From positions 1 to 27,036 of IMG/VR virus record IMGVR_UViG_3300027573_000099: a DNA stretch of 27,036 nt, one strand, 5' to 3'. The translations under genes were made by a program, and so were the position numbers. Below, piece after piece: positions 20,311-27,036 of the stretch (within the stretch, counting starts at the first letter, position 1; each line of letters opens with the position of its first letter). A model generated the notes under the pieces. It searched no databases, was not told where the DNA came from, and saw only the letters and a program-made list of their open reading frames with translations. The stretch is from a virus.

Positions 20311-23300
20311 GAATACGTCCCGCGCCGCAGTTCTTGCAGGAATTCGCCTTTCAGTTTCTTGTTGTTCTCGTCCAAGATCGCGACCATCTGTTCCGGTCCA
20401 AGGTTAGAGCCTTCGATGTTATTCACTTGCGTGATATTCACTACCGGACCTGCATTGGCAGAAGTGGGCAGGCCAGCGTTGAGGTTCGGCATAAACAACT
20501 CGCCACCGCGTTCGCCGACCATGTAGGTGCGGCCGCCTGACACCATGCCACCGGCAGCGCGAAACCCGCCGAAGCCAAACAGGCTTTGCATGATGTTAAC
20601 GCCCGCGCTGCCTTTTACGAAAGATTCGTGCAGTCGCTTAACCTGTTCGACGAAACGTACCTCGCTGCGCTGGTTGTGTTCGTTGCGTTCGCTACTGGTT
20701 GACTTGACGACCGATGGCACCAGCGCATTGGGAATGATTCGACCGCTGGCAGGCGCAGTGAACAACTCAGGGCCGCGCTCGCCGACGAGGTAGACAGTGC
20801 CCGGCGATACAGGACCGCCCGATGCGCGACCGCCACCGAAGTCAAAGCCAAGACTGCGAAACAGTATCGACGCATTCAGGCTCGGCATAAAGTGGGTCAT
20901 GTGATCCTTTATTATTTCACGCCACTCTCTGACCCGTTCGATCAGGGACGACTCGTGTCTGTGTTCGCCGTGTGTCTGATTGCTGGCGATTGAAACTTGC
21001 TCACGCTGACTAAACAATTCACGCAACTGCGTGATGCGATCCTGCAATGATTCGTGCGAAGTGTCTGTCGCTAGACGGCTCGTGGCTTTCGAGACTTCGG
21101 TACGTTCGAACAGTTCATGCACGCGTTCCAGTACGTTGTTCGGAATGATCGACCCGCTGACCAAAGGCTTCAGGAGTTGAGGCCCGCGCGCGCCAACGAT
21201 AGACACGCTGCTATCGCCGAACAGATGACGAATGAATTCAGCAAACGAACTGATCGACTGGTCTACATTCTGCGTGAACAAATCCGGCCCGCGCCTGTTC
21301 ACTGTCGAAACGTTTTGATCACCGAACCTGTTGCGAACCAAGTCAGAAACGTTTGAGTGAAAGGCTCTGACATTTTTCGTGAACAGTTCAGGTCCGCGTT
21401 CACCTACAACGTAGGTTGTTCCAGCACTGACCGGTCCACCTTTCTCGCGTCTGAACAGATCACCTATGAACCCAAACAACCCGCCGCCAGAATTCACGCC
21501 ACCGCCACCGAACAAGGCTTTGGCAATGTCGGCGGCTACCGCTTGCGCAAGAATCTCCTGAATGAGTTTCCCGAAACTCTCAAGCATTCCTTTCGCGCCA
21601 TCGTCGAAGCCGTTTATAAGTCCATCGGCAATGCTGTCCTGTATGTTCTCGCTGGCGCGTTCAGCAAACGTATTGACGCCGCGTATCGCATCCTCGTAGG
21701 ACTTTTGTATGGCGAGAATTTCGCGCTCGGCTGTCTCGGCGCTTATCAGCGGTTCGCCTGAAAGCGCGTCAATCGAGTTGCGCTTTTGCTCAACGTCCGC
21801 GAGTGCTTCGTTCATTCTTTCTAACGGAGTCAGGTTTCGTTCCGTCATTGCAGCCGCTTCTGACTGCATCGTCGCAACTGCCGCTGACGCCTCCGCGGCA
21901 GCCTTAGAAGCGCGGGCCATTTCGTCTTGCGCTGCTGCACTCTCCAAAAGCCGTTCGCGATAATCTTCAAGATCAACGCCAGCAAGTGCGGCCGCTGCGC
22001 CTGCCGCTTCGAAGGTGCGAGCAAGTTCGCCAGTCGCAAGACTGTATTCCATCGTCTCAAGTTGCGACGCGTCCATCGTCGCCGCTTGCTGCTCTATACC
22101 AGTGATCAAATTCTGGATGGTTGCGAGCGCGCTTGCGGATTCCGTTTGGAGTTTTTGTGCGGCGCCTTCGTCAACGAATGTCAGTTTGCGTTTCGGCAGT
22201 TCTGATAAATCTATTTCTTCAATGGCAGCGCCGAAGTTGCGCACGCCGTCTTTCATGTCCTCCCATATGCGCTGATACTTGCCGAGGTTCGGATCGTTGA
22301 CGAGATCGTCGAGGCCATCGGCGATGTCCGCTTCCCATTCCTCCTGTATGCGCGCAGCATCGTCGAAGTTGCCAGTGATCTGAGCGACGAACTTTGCCAT
22401 GCCTGCGCCAGCAGTTTTGCCGACCGTTTCGAAGCCGAACTTGAGTACCGAAAACCCCGCTCGAAAACTATCCAGCACAACGGCGAGCACGCCGGTGACG
22501 AGTTCGCCCCAAAAGATAATGGCGTCGCCGCTGTCCTTCAGACCTTCCTTGAGACTGGCAACTATCTCGCCTGAGAATTCAGCAAGCGTAGGCAGAACCG
22601 CACTGGCAAATCGATTGACGAAACCCTGTCGCGCGTATCCGATCTTGGTCAGGTTGTCGTTGAACTCGTCCGCTGCGTCAGAGGATTCCTTGCTTACAGT
22701 GAGGCCCCATTCCTCTGCTTCCTGTTGCATCTGGCGAAGGCCGTCTGCGCCTGCGTTGAGCAACGGAATCAGTTGCGCAGCACTCTTGCCGAAGATCGCG
22801 GTGACTACTGCGGTCTTGCCAACACCATCCTCGAAGCCTGCAACTGCGTCGGACGTTTCAAGGAACAGCGTTTCCAAATCCTTGACAGTGCCGTCCGCAT
22901 TCTGAACTTCAACACCGAGTTTCTTGAATGCGTTCGCTGCTGGTCCGGTGATGTTCTCGATTGATGCGACTGCCGCCTTGGACATCTTGGTGAAACTATT
23001 CGCAACAGCATCGAGACTTGTGCCTGACAATTCGGCTGCCGACTTAATCTCGGACAAGAACTCCGTGGACGCGCCGGTGGATTTCGACAAGTCTCGAATC
23101 TTGTCCTGCGCGTCAATCGCCTGCTTGGTGAAGTACGCAAGGCCTGTCGCAGCAGCAGTTCCAAACGCCGCGAGTTTCTTCGCCAGCGATTCGAACTGCG
23201 CGCCCATCGACTTCGATTGCTTGCCTGCGGCACGGCCAGCCGCGTCCAAGCCTTTCACAAAGCCAGCCGCCTTGAGTACCAGATCGACTGACAATGTGCC

Positions 23301-23318
23301 GATGTTTCTACTTGCCAT
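20307..23318 (-). CDS. Tail tape measure protein
   Basis: This 1003-residue protein has the typical N-terminus (MASRNIGTLSVDLVLKAAGF), long helical regions (residues about 30-600, including an alanine-rich coiled coil near 430-500), and a hydrophobic stretch near 265-300. The C-terminal third carries the GGPVS.G..Y.VGERGPELF element in several copies. It sets tail length and may help DNA pass the cell envelope. Two copies form a 35-residue tandem repeat. Downstream genes overlap it. It overlaps the GT chaperone end by 11 nt. Confidence 0.9.
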   Translation of the reverse strand: MASRNIGTLSVDLVLKAAGFVKGLDAAGRAAGKQSKSMGAQFESLAKKLAAFGTAAATGLAYFTKQAIDAQDKIRDLSKSTGASTEFLSEIKSAAELSGTSLDAVANSFTKMSKAAVASIENITGPAANAFKKLGVEVQNADGTVKDLETLFLETSDAVAGFEDGVGKTAVVTAIFGKSAAQLIPLLNAGADGLRQMQQEAEEWGLTVSKESSDAADEFNDNLTKIGYARQGFVNRFASAVLPTLAEFSGEIVASLKEGLKDSGDAIIFWGELVTGVLAVVLDSFRAGFSVLKFGFETVGKTAGAGMAKFVAQITGNFDDAARIQEEWEADIADGLDDLVNDPNLGKYQRIWEDMKDGVRNFGAAIEEIDLSELPKRKLTFVDEGAAQKLQTESASALATIQNLITGIEQQAATMDASQLETMEYSLATGELARTFEAAGAAAALAGVDLEDYRERLLESAAAQDEMARASKAAAEASAAVATMQSEAAAMTERNLTPLERMNEALADVEQKRNSIDALSGEPLISAETAEREILAIQKSYEDAIRGVNTFAERASENIQDSIADGLINGFDDGAKGMLESFGKLIQEILAQAVAADIAKALFGGGGVNSGGGLFGFIGDLFRREKGGPVSAGTTYVVGERGPELFTKNVRAFHSNVSDLVRNRFGDQNVSTVNRRGPDLFTQNVDQSISSFAEFIRHLFGDSSVSIVGARGPQLLKPLVSGSIIPNNVLERVHELFERTEVSKATSRLATDTSHESLQDRITQLRELFSQREQVSIASNQTHGEHRHESSLIERVREWREIIKDHMTHFMPSLNASILFRSLGFDFGGGRASGGPVSPGTVYLVGERGPELFTAPASGRIIPNALVPSVVKSTSSERNEHNQRSEVRFVEQVKRLHESFVKGSAGVNIMQSLFGFGGFRAAGGMVSGGRTYMVGERGGELFMPNLNAGLPTSANAGPVVNITQVNNIEGSNLGPEQMVAILDENNKKLKGEFLQELRRGTYS
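20485..21440 (-). repeat. Internal GERGPELF-type repeats within the tape measure gene
   Basis: Five related blocks occur at about residues 640, 675, 712, 848 and 937 of the tape measure protein (GERGPELF, RRGPDLF, ARGPQLL, GERGPELF, GERGGELF). The first two are adjacent 35-residue units with the shared plan RGP.LFT.NV....S......R..FGD..VS.V. Usually this element is found once near the C-terminus. Confidence 0.75.
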
Positions 23319-23993
23319 TGGCCTTGCTCTTCGGCTTGGTTGCTAGACTTTTAATCATTGCGAAAACGTCCTTGACATCGGCTTCGACAGGCTCGATCAC
23401 CGGCCACAGTAGCAGGTCGCGAGGGGTGACGTTCTTAAAGAACGGCGACACCGCGCGCGCGATTGCAAGTTCAGTTCGGTACGATGCGTTGAACGGTCCA
23501 TGCTTGTCGCGATACAGCATGAACTTGTTCACCCACTCGACACTCAACGCCGCCTGCCACTCGTCAGGCGTGCGCCCGCCGAGCGCCAGCGTTAACTCGA
23601 TCCAGAACTCGTCGCCGGTTTCGAGTTCTGGTTTTTTCCCAACAGTTCGCCCGCCGCCTGCATGAGCGGAAGCACCAGCCAGTTGTCCAGCGAGCGAACC
23701 TGATCCAACGATTCGAATACCGGAGCACCGTCTGGCGTTGCGATCATGCGCTGCAACATGACGAGTTCCCGGTCGCCATCATCGGCCTTCGATGCCGCGA
23801 GTTGATCGGCAAACGACAGCAAACGAAAATGGACATCCATGTCCACGGTTTCCGTTTCGCCAGTGAACTCTGGCTCGCTCGGATCGAGCCATTGCTCGGC
23901 CGGAACGAGAACAGGCTTCGTGACTTCGATGGTTCGCTTGACCGGTTTCTTCGAAACGAACGCACCCATTGCTTGCAGTTCTGAAATATCCAT
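23308..23993 (-). CDS. Tail assembly chaperone GT fusion, made by -1 frameshift
   Basis: The G frame (23592-23993, 133 residues, MDISELQAMGAFVSKK...) ends SSGSS. Near its end is a slippery GGGAAAA (23640-23634), read G-GGA-AAA in the zero frame, the same form as lambda G-T. A -1 shift there continues as KPELETGDEFWIELTLALGG and joins the downstream frame ending at 23308 (NVTPRDLLLWPVIEP, KSKANGK), giving about 228 residues. GT and G are chaperones that wrap the tape measure before the tail tube polymerises. The T part has no start codon of its own that explains it. The start has GAGGA upstream. Confidence 0.88.
23592..23993 (-). CDS. Tail assembly chaperone G (unshifted product)
   Basis: This 133-residue protein is made when the ribosome does not slip at 23640-23634. 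It shares the first 120 residues with the GT fusion and ends after a short serine-rich tail. In the lambda-like scheme the G:GT ratio controls assembly. Located between tail tube and tape measure, as expected. Confidence 0.85.
   Translation of the reverse strand: MDISELQAMGAFVSKKPVKRTIEVTKPVLVPAEQWLDPSEPEFTGETETVDMDVHFRLLSFADQLAASKADDGDRELVMLQRMIATPDGAPVFESLDQVRSLDNWLVLPLMQAAGELLGKNQNSKPATSSGSS
23634..23640 (-). promoter_or_regulatory. Programmed -1 ribosomal frameshift site GGGAAAA
   Basis: On the minus strand GGGAAAAAAC is read G-GGA-AAA-AAC. The first seven bases are a canonical XXXYYYZ slippery heptamer, and the -1 frame continues with a family-consistent T domain. Confidence 0.85.
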
Positions 23994-24002
23994 AGCACTT
24001 CC

Positions 24003-24084
24003 TCGCCGTTAAAGGTGGAGGCCCGGGAATCGACGGCGAGTACGCCCACAGACAGCCTCCATAGATTGGTGGTATCGCCGTTAA
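24003..24084. repeat. Short repeats between tail tube and chaperone genes
   Basis: TCGCCGTTAA is found at 24003-24012 and 24075-24084. Inside, TGGAGGC (24016-24022) can pair with GCCTCCA (24055-24061). The distal copy overlaps the tail-tube stop. No T run on the minus strand, so a terminator is not supported; RNA processing or expression tuning is possible. Confidence 0.45.
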
Positions 24085-24563
24085 CTTACCTTCGGCACGA
24101 ATTGTGGCTCGCCGGAGACCTGAATGCCAACCGTCGATTGCACTACAGAGTTCAGTGCAAAGGTGAACGGGAAGGAATTCATGAAGCCTTCGAACAGAAT
24201 CCACGAGCGCGAGGTCGGCGGCGTGGCCCACGCGTACTCTGCATCCGAACCGAGGTTCGATGTCGGAAGCGAAGTGCCGTCTGACCAACCGACAGCCCAC
24301 TGCATGAGAGCGCCTTCGATCTTGAGTTCGTGCAGGCGTACATGCGACGGATCTTGCGGATCGGTATTGATCGCGAACGTGGCCGTTCCCGGTGTTGGCA
24401 TACCTGCGACATACTCGCGAGCGAGCGAGTCAAGGCATGTCGTTTCGATCTGTTCAATAGCGGTATCGATGCCATCGATTGAAGTCGGGCAACCGACTGT
24501 GATTACGTCACCAGTGTCCGGATCGATTGCGAACAACTGCGTGCCTTGTGTCTTTACTGCCAT
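24081..24563 (-). CDS. Major tail tube protein
   Basis: Start at 24563 (MAVKTQGTQLFAIDPDTGDV) follows GGAG by six bases; the frame opens at 24575 (METQ) but with worse context. The 160-residue protein has the tube-protein look: an acidic N-terminal arm, IEQIETTCLDSLAREYVAGM near 38-57, GTATFAINTDPQDPSH and a beta-rich end (FPFTFALNSVVQSTVGIQVS). Homologous in position to lambda V. It is preceded by a terminator, suggesting control of its level. Confidence 0.85.
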   Translation of the reverse strand: MAVKTQGTQLFAIDPDTGDVITVGCPTSIDGIDTAIEQIETTCLDSLAREYVAGMPTPGTATFAINTDPQDPSHVRLHELKIEGALMQWAVGWSDGTSLPTSNLGSDAEYAWATPPTSRSWILFEGFMNSFPFTFALNSVVQSTVGIQVSGEPQFVPKVS

Positions 24564-24575
24564 CTGAGTCTCCAT

Positions 24576-24600
24576 AAAAAAACCGGCACTGAGGCCGGTT
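24576..24600 (-). terminator. Leftward terminator-like hairpin before the tail tube gene
   Basis: On the minus strand AACCGGC (24600-24594) pairs with GCCGGTT (24587-24581) around a 6-nt loop, followed by a T run (24582-24576). It lies between the DUF3168 gene and the tail tube, only 13 nt before the ATG, so it probably attenuates rather than fully stops the late message. Confidence 0.75.
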
Positions 24601-24635
24601 CAAAGTGAATGCTGCAATCGCAGCGGTATGCCCTT

Positions 24636-25004
24636 CTAACCCCGAGGTGTCCAGAACTCGAAGGTCATTCCAACTCTGAATAATCCAGTATCCTGCTCCC
24701 ACGATTCGCCATTGTGCGCAATCATGTGGCAATCCAATTCCAGTGCATCGCGAACCGCGGCCGCAACGGTGCGTGTCTCGGTTACACTGCGCGCGTATAC
24801 GTCCACCTGCACCGCGCAGTGATCGATGTCGGGCACGCATGACAAACTATTTTCCGGGCTGCCGAATACGGCTTGATGCACAGCGTAAGGTCTTGTCTCT
24901 GCCTGCGGCGCTAACCCGAAAGGCCAGAAGCGAATCGGATCGGGACCGAGTGCGGCAATCACGCCAGCGTCAGCCGATACGATCTCGAAGATGTTCGGAT
25001 ACAT
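24636..25004 (-). CDS. DUF3168 tail completion protein
   Basis: This 122-residue protein (MYPNIFEIVSADAGVIAALG) has AETRPYAVHQAVFG, the typical 'P.A.y..i.G.P' block, then HCAVQVDVYARSVTETRTVA and a strand near VGMTFEFW. This fits the DUF3168 family (HK97 gp10-adjacent / lambda U class), which caps the tail at the joint to the head. The start overlaps the gp10-like stop by one base (TGATG), a coupling that is informative about the amber codon upstream. Confidence 0.8.
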   Translation of the reverse strand: MYPNIFEIVSADAGVIAALGPDPIRFWPFGLAPQAETRPYAVHQAVFGSPENSLSCVPDIDHCAVQVDVYARSVTETRTVAAAVRDALELDCHMIAHNGESWEQDTGLFRVGMTFEFWTPRG

Positions 25005-25531
25005 CAGTTGACCTTCGCAAGTTCGCGGTCAATCTTTTTCGGCAAGTCTCGGGTTATTGCATTGATCGCGGGCTGCGCACCTTGTGCCGCTGCATTGCGC
25101 ATGAAAGGCCGCGCGTAATTCTTTGACGTACCGAACTCAACGAAGCGCCAGTAGTAAGTATCGCCGCCGGGATTAAACTCGGAACCAAGCGTCTTATATT
25201 TCTTGCCAACTCTATGCTTGCGAACGTTGCCCTTGTTCTGAACATAACGCTTTGCGCCACCCTAACGCCTATGCGCATGACCCAAGCCGCCATTCTTTTT
25301 CTCGGATCGTGCGCCGCCTGTCTTAGCGATTATGTTCTTCGCAATGTTTTCGTAGGTCGCAGGATTGTCAGACGGTCGCACAAACTGCACGGCAAGTTTC
25401 TTGATCTCATTCGCGCCGACGCGCACCGATGAACGCATCGCACTCTTGGCTTTTTTGCTGTCCAAGGACTTCAGACGCTTTACGATTTTCTCGATGCCTT
25501 CTACCTTCACATCGAATACGTCACTAGCCAT
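25004..25531 (-). pseudogene. HK97 gp10-like tail/head-joining protein interrupted by in-frame TAG (possible read-through)
   Basis: The frame from ATG 25531 reads MASDVFDVKVEGIEKIVKRL for 89 residues and meets TAG at 25264-25262. The same frame, with no shift, continues for 85 more residues (GGAKRYVQNKG... to KKIDRELAKVN) to TGA at 25006-25004. The second part contains YYWRFVEFGTSKNYARPFMR, the unmistakable C-terminal signature of the HK97 gp10 family. No start codon lies near the beginning of part two, so it cannot be a separate gene. Either the amber is suppressed, it is a recent mutation or a sequencing error, or only the first half is made. TAG is used as an ordinary stop elsewhere (2669, 7868, 8166, 14353, 25524). 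Confidence 0.8.
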
Positions 25532-26315
25532 AGTGGAGCGCTCCGTGTTTCAGTTCGTTGACTATGCCGATCAGCGCGTCGCCATTGCGTATCTCGTCCA
25601 GTGTCCATTGCTTCCACGCGAGCGCGTGCGCCCACGCCTCGCGCGCGCGCGGGGGCGCGTCGCCTAACGAATGCGCGCACACTGTCCACGCCATTGAACC
25701 CGCATCCATGCAGACAGTAGGCTTGCCAGCGAGTACAGACTCGACTGCGGTATTCGAATTGAACGTCACCACGACCGCCGCACCCATAAGCGCATCGCGC
25801 AATTTACCGAGATCGGTTTCGCAACCTGCGACCGTTGTGCTGTGTCCGCGTTTCAATTCTTCCGGGTGCGGTCTGAATCGAACGGGCAAGTTGTAGACGG
25901 TGCGCGCGTGTCTGGCTGTATCGGCATACCAGTGACGAAGATTCTGCCCGCGCAATGACGCATCGCCTTTGACCTGCCCGATCAGTAACACGTATTCGCC
26001 GTGCGGATTCCAGTCCTCAATCTCAACGCCCATTCGGGAGAATCGATCGCCGCCATCGTCGGCGTAATGTGGAAAGCGCGCGTATCCGTTCAGACCATTC
26101 CAACCGATAGACGTATACGAAAATCGATCACCGATGTAGCCGCGTTCAAGAATCAATACGTCGCGACCCATCCTGCGGAATCGTTTCCCTGTGCGCCAAC
26201 TCCAACAAGCCGTCACGTTCGGACCGAGCGACAAGGCATTGTGCCGATCCAATCCTTCGATGAGTGCTGCCTTCGCGTCGAGTTGGTGCCGACCGTTTAC
26301 GAAATATAGTTGCAT
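25524..26315 (-). CDS. Glycosyltransferase-like protein (capsule/surface polysaccharide type)
   Basis: Start at 26315 (MQLYFVNGRHQLDAKAALIE) overlaps the preceding gene by 19 nt; the earlier in-frame start at 26390 lies deeper in it. The 263-residue protein has a Rossmann-like layout and a segment VTFNSNTAVESVLAGKPTVC near 183-202, the N-S-T...E....GKP.V motif of the nucleotide-sugar side of GT-B and capsule synthesis proteins. It sits in the tail operon with a methyltransferase, between head-side genes and the gp10-like gene, so a virion or host-surface sugar target is plausible. Substrate unknown. Overlaps gp10-like by 8 nt; stop TAG. Confidence 0.65.
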   Translation of the reverse strand: MQLYFVNGRHQLDAKAALIEGLDRHNALSLGPNVTACWSWRTGKRFRRMGRDVLILERGYIGDRFSYTSIGWNGLNGYARFPHYADDGGDRFSRMGVEIEDWNPHGEYVLLIGQVKGDASLRGQNLRHWYADTARHARTVYNLPVRFRPHPEELKRGHSTTVAGCETDLGKLRDALMGAAVVVTFNSNTAVESVLAGKPTVCMDAGSMAWTVCAHSLGDAPPRAREAWAHALAWKQWTLDEIRNGDALIGIVNELKHGALHYG

Positions 26316-26884
26316 ACCACGCCGATGCCCATGCGCGAATCGCTGGCGACGAACTCCAAGTTTCGGTGATGCTTTTTTATATTTTCCCAAAGGATCGGAA
26401 CCTCGACCGGATTGCCGTTTACCTTTTCTGCTTGACCCGTGCCAGCAATGTCATGGAACGCAACTATCGGTGCCAGTTCTCCGTACAGTTGCCAGTCGCG
26501 CGTCACACCGTCCAAGGTGTGATCGCCGTCGATCAGGATTGCGTCATAAGGGCCGCGACCTACGATCAGTTTCTTGGTGGCTTGCGTATGCGAATCGCCG
26601 AACAGGCAACTGCAATGGTAGCCGCGATGTCCCAAGTTCGCGACCGCGCGACGCAGGCACACGGACGATTTCTTATCACCCCACAAAGCGCCGGGCAGAT
26701 CGACCGCCACTCCTGTACTGCCCGCAGGCAGCGCCCGCATCACTTGGTGAAAGGTGTCTCCGTGGCGCGCACCGATCTCAAGATACCGTCGCACATTCCG
26801 CTCGCGCAGTAGCGCTATGAATGCGCTCAACTCCTGTTCGTTCTGCGAAGCCCTGCGCCCGGAATATGTTTTCGTCGCTGCCAT
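26297..26884 (-). CDS. Class I SAM-dependent methyltransferase, Methyltransf_24-like
   Basis: ATG at 26884 (MAATKTYSGRRASQNEQELS) has AAAGG eight bases upstream; the frame from 26890 begins with TTG and adds two residues. The 195-residue protein has motif I YLEIGARHGDTF (34-45), VDLPG (61-65), GDSHTQAT (97-104) and IDGDHTLDGVTRDW (118-131), the acidic-loop pattern of Methyltransf_24 / cephalosporin hydroxylase-like enzymes, often linked to sugar or surface modification. FHDI follows at 143-146. It is coupled to the glycosyltransferase-like gene by overlap. Confidence 0.8.
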   Translation of the reverse strand: MAATKTYSGRRASQNEQELSAFIALLRERNVRRYLEIGARHGDTFHQVMRALPAGSTGVAVDLPGALWGDKKSSVCLRRAVANLGHRGYHCSCLFGDSHTQATKKLIVGRGPYDAILIDGDHTLDGVTRDWQLYGELAPIVAFHDIAGTGQAEKVNGNPVEVPILWENIKKHHRNLEFVASDSRMGIGVVCNYIS

Positions 26885-27036
26885 ATTCAAAACCTTTCAA
26901 GAGTGATCCCGGCGTGCAGTTCACGACTCGCACATTCGGATACTTATGCGCCCATTGTCTGAACTGCGTTTGGTGCGTCTGCCGTTTGTCGGCTGTAGTA
27001 TTTTTCAGTCCGGTCTTGATGTTCTTCTTGTGCGTT
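26778..27036 (-). CDS. 3' part of an unknown minus-strand gene (cut by right edge)
   Basis: The reverse frame entering from the right edge is open for 85 codons to TGA at 26780-26778: HKKNIKTGLKNTTADKRQTH, later WAHKYPNVRVVNCTPGSLLK. The VRVVNCTPGSLLKGFEYG stretch resembles the last strand and turn of a Rossmann-type protein. It would overlap the methyltransferase by about 107 nt, long for this genome. A second frame stops near 26942, but its peptide looks less protein-like. Function unknown; may belong to the same sugar-modification group. Confidence 0.45.
   Translation of the reverse strand, partial: THKKNIKTGLKNTTADKRQTHQTQFRQWAHKYPNVRVVNCTPGSLLKGFEYGSDENIFRAQGFAERTGVERIHSATARAECATVS

Noticed and set aside
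25262-25264. Frameshift instead of an amber codon in the gp10-like gene
   Set aside because: 25262 and 25004 differ by 258, a multiple of three, so both halves are in one frame; only the TAG interrupts.
25054-25293. Separate minus-strand gene of 79 aa
   Set aside because: It is a shadow frame of the gp10-like continuation, which carries the YYWRFVEFGTSK signature in a different frame.
1-27036. Genome-wide recoding of TAG
   Set aside because: TAG ends several clearly bounded genes (2669, 7868, 8166, 14353, 25524), so it is a normal stop here.

Overview
This window looks like part of the genome of a long-tailed (siphovirus-type) phage of a proteobacterium. The evidence is a lambda-like tail gene order, a Cro-like regulator divergent from a RecE-like nuclease, a replication block, and tens of very small genes tightly packed on one strand. 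No tRNA, rRNA, integrase, insertion sequence or CRISPR array was seen. The host cannot be read from the sequence. The queC pair and tail style recall Nazgul-like phages of Burkholderia and Xylella, but that is an impression from memory, not a search result.

Layout, left to right. (1) 1-455, minus: 5' part of a RecE/exodeoxyribonuclease VIII-like nuclease. (2) 456-627: divergent control region with a sigma70-type promoter and an 8-bp direct repeat. (3) 628-4602, plus: Cro-like regulator, a very strong terminator hairpin (931-993), winged-helix and replication genes, then small genes that share a recurring peptide module. (4) 4613-6408, minus: queC and an ArcS/DUF5591-like partner, a probable 7-deazaguanine DNA modification pair. 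(5) 6409-7070: long non-coding stretch with direct repeats, a plus-strand promoter and a run of six hairpins (candidate structured RNA). (6) 7071-13481, plus: eighteen mostly tiny genes, nearly all separated by the same kind of two-stem hairpin followed by an AACTGAGGA ribosome binding site. The outer stem and the inner stem change by compensating substitutions from copy to copy. (7) 13492-15872, plus: small membrane, zinc-ribbon and exported proteins, closed by a terminator at 15890-15933. (8) 26884-15856, minus: late tail operon read right to left (methyltransferase, glycosyltransferase-like protein, HK97 gp10-like protein, DUF3168 tail completion protein, tail tube, G/GT chaperone with a -1 frameshift, tape measure, two distal-tail proteins, NlpC-like protein, J-like tip protein, small lipoprotein). 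The right edge cuts another minus gene.

How it fits together: early transcription probably leaves 590 and 6660 rightwards. The first unit supplies regulation and replication, the second the small accessory proteins. The leftward queC pair would feed preQ0 into DNA base modification. The leftward tail operon is the late structural block and converges with the rightward genes near 15.87 kb. The most unusual observations are the covarying intercistronic hairpin array, an in-frame amber codon inside the gp10-like tail gene, the hairpin-rich region at 6.70-6.97 kb, and the queC/ArcS-like pair.
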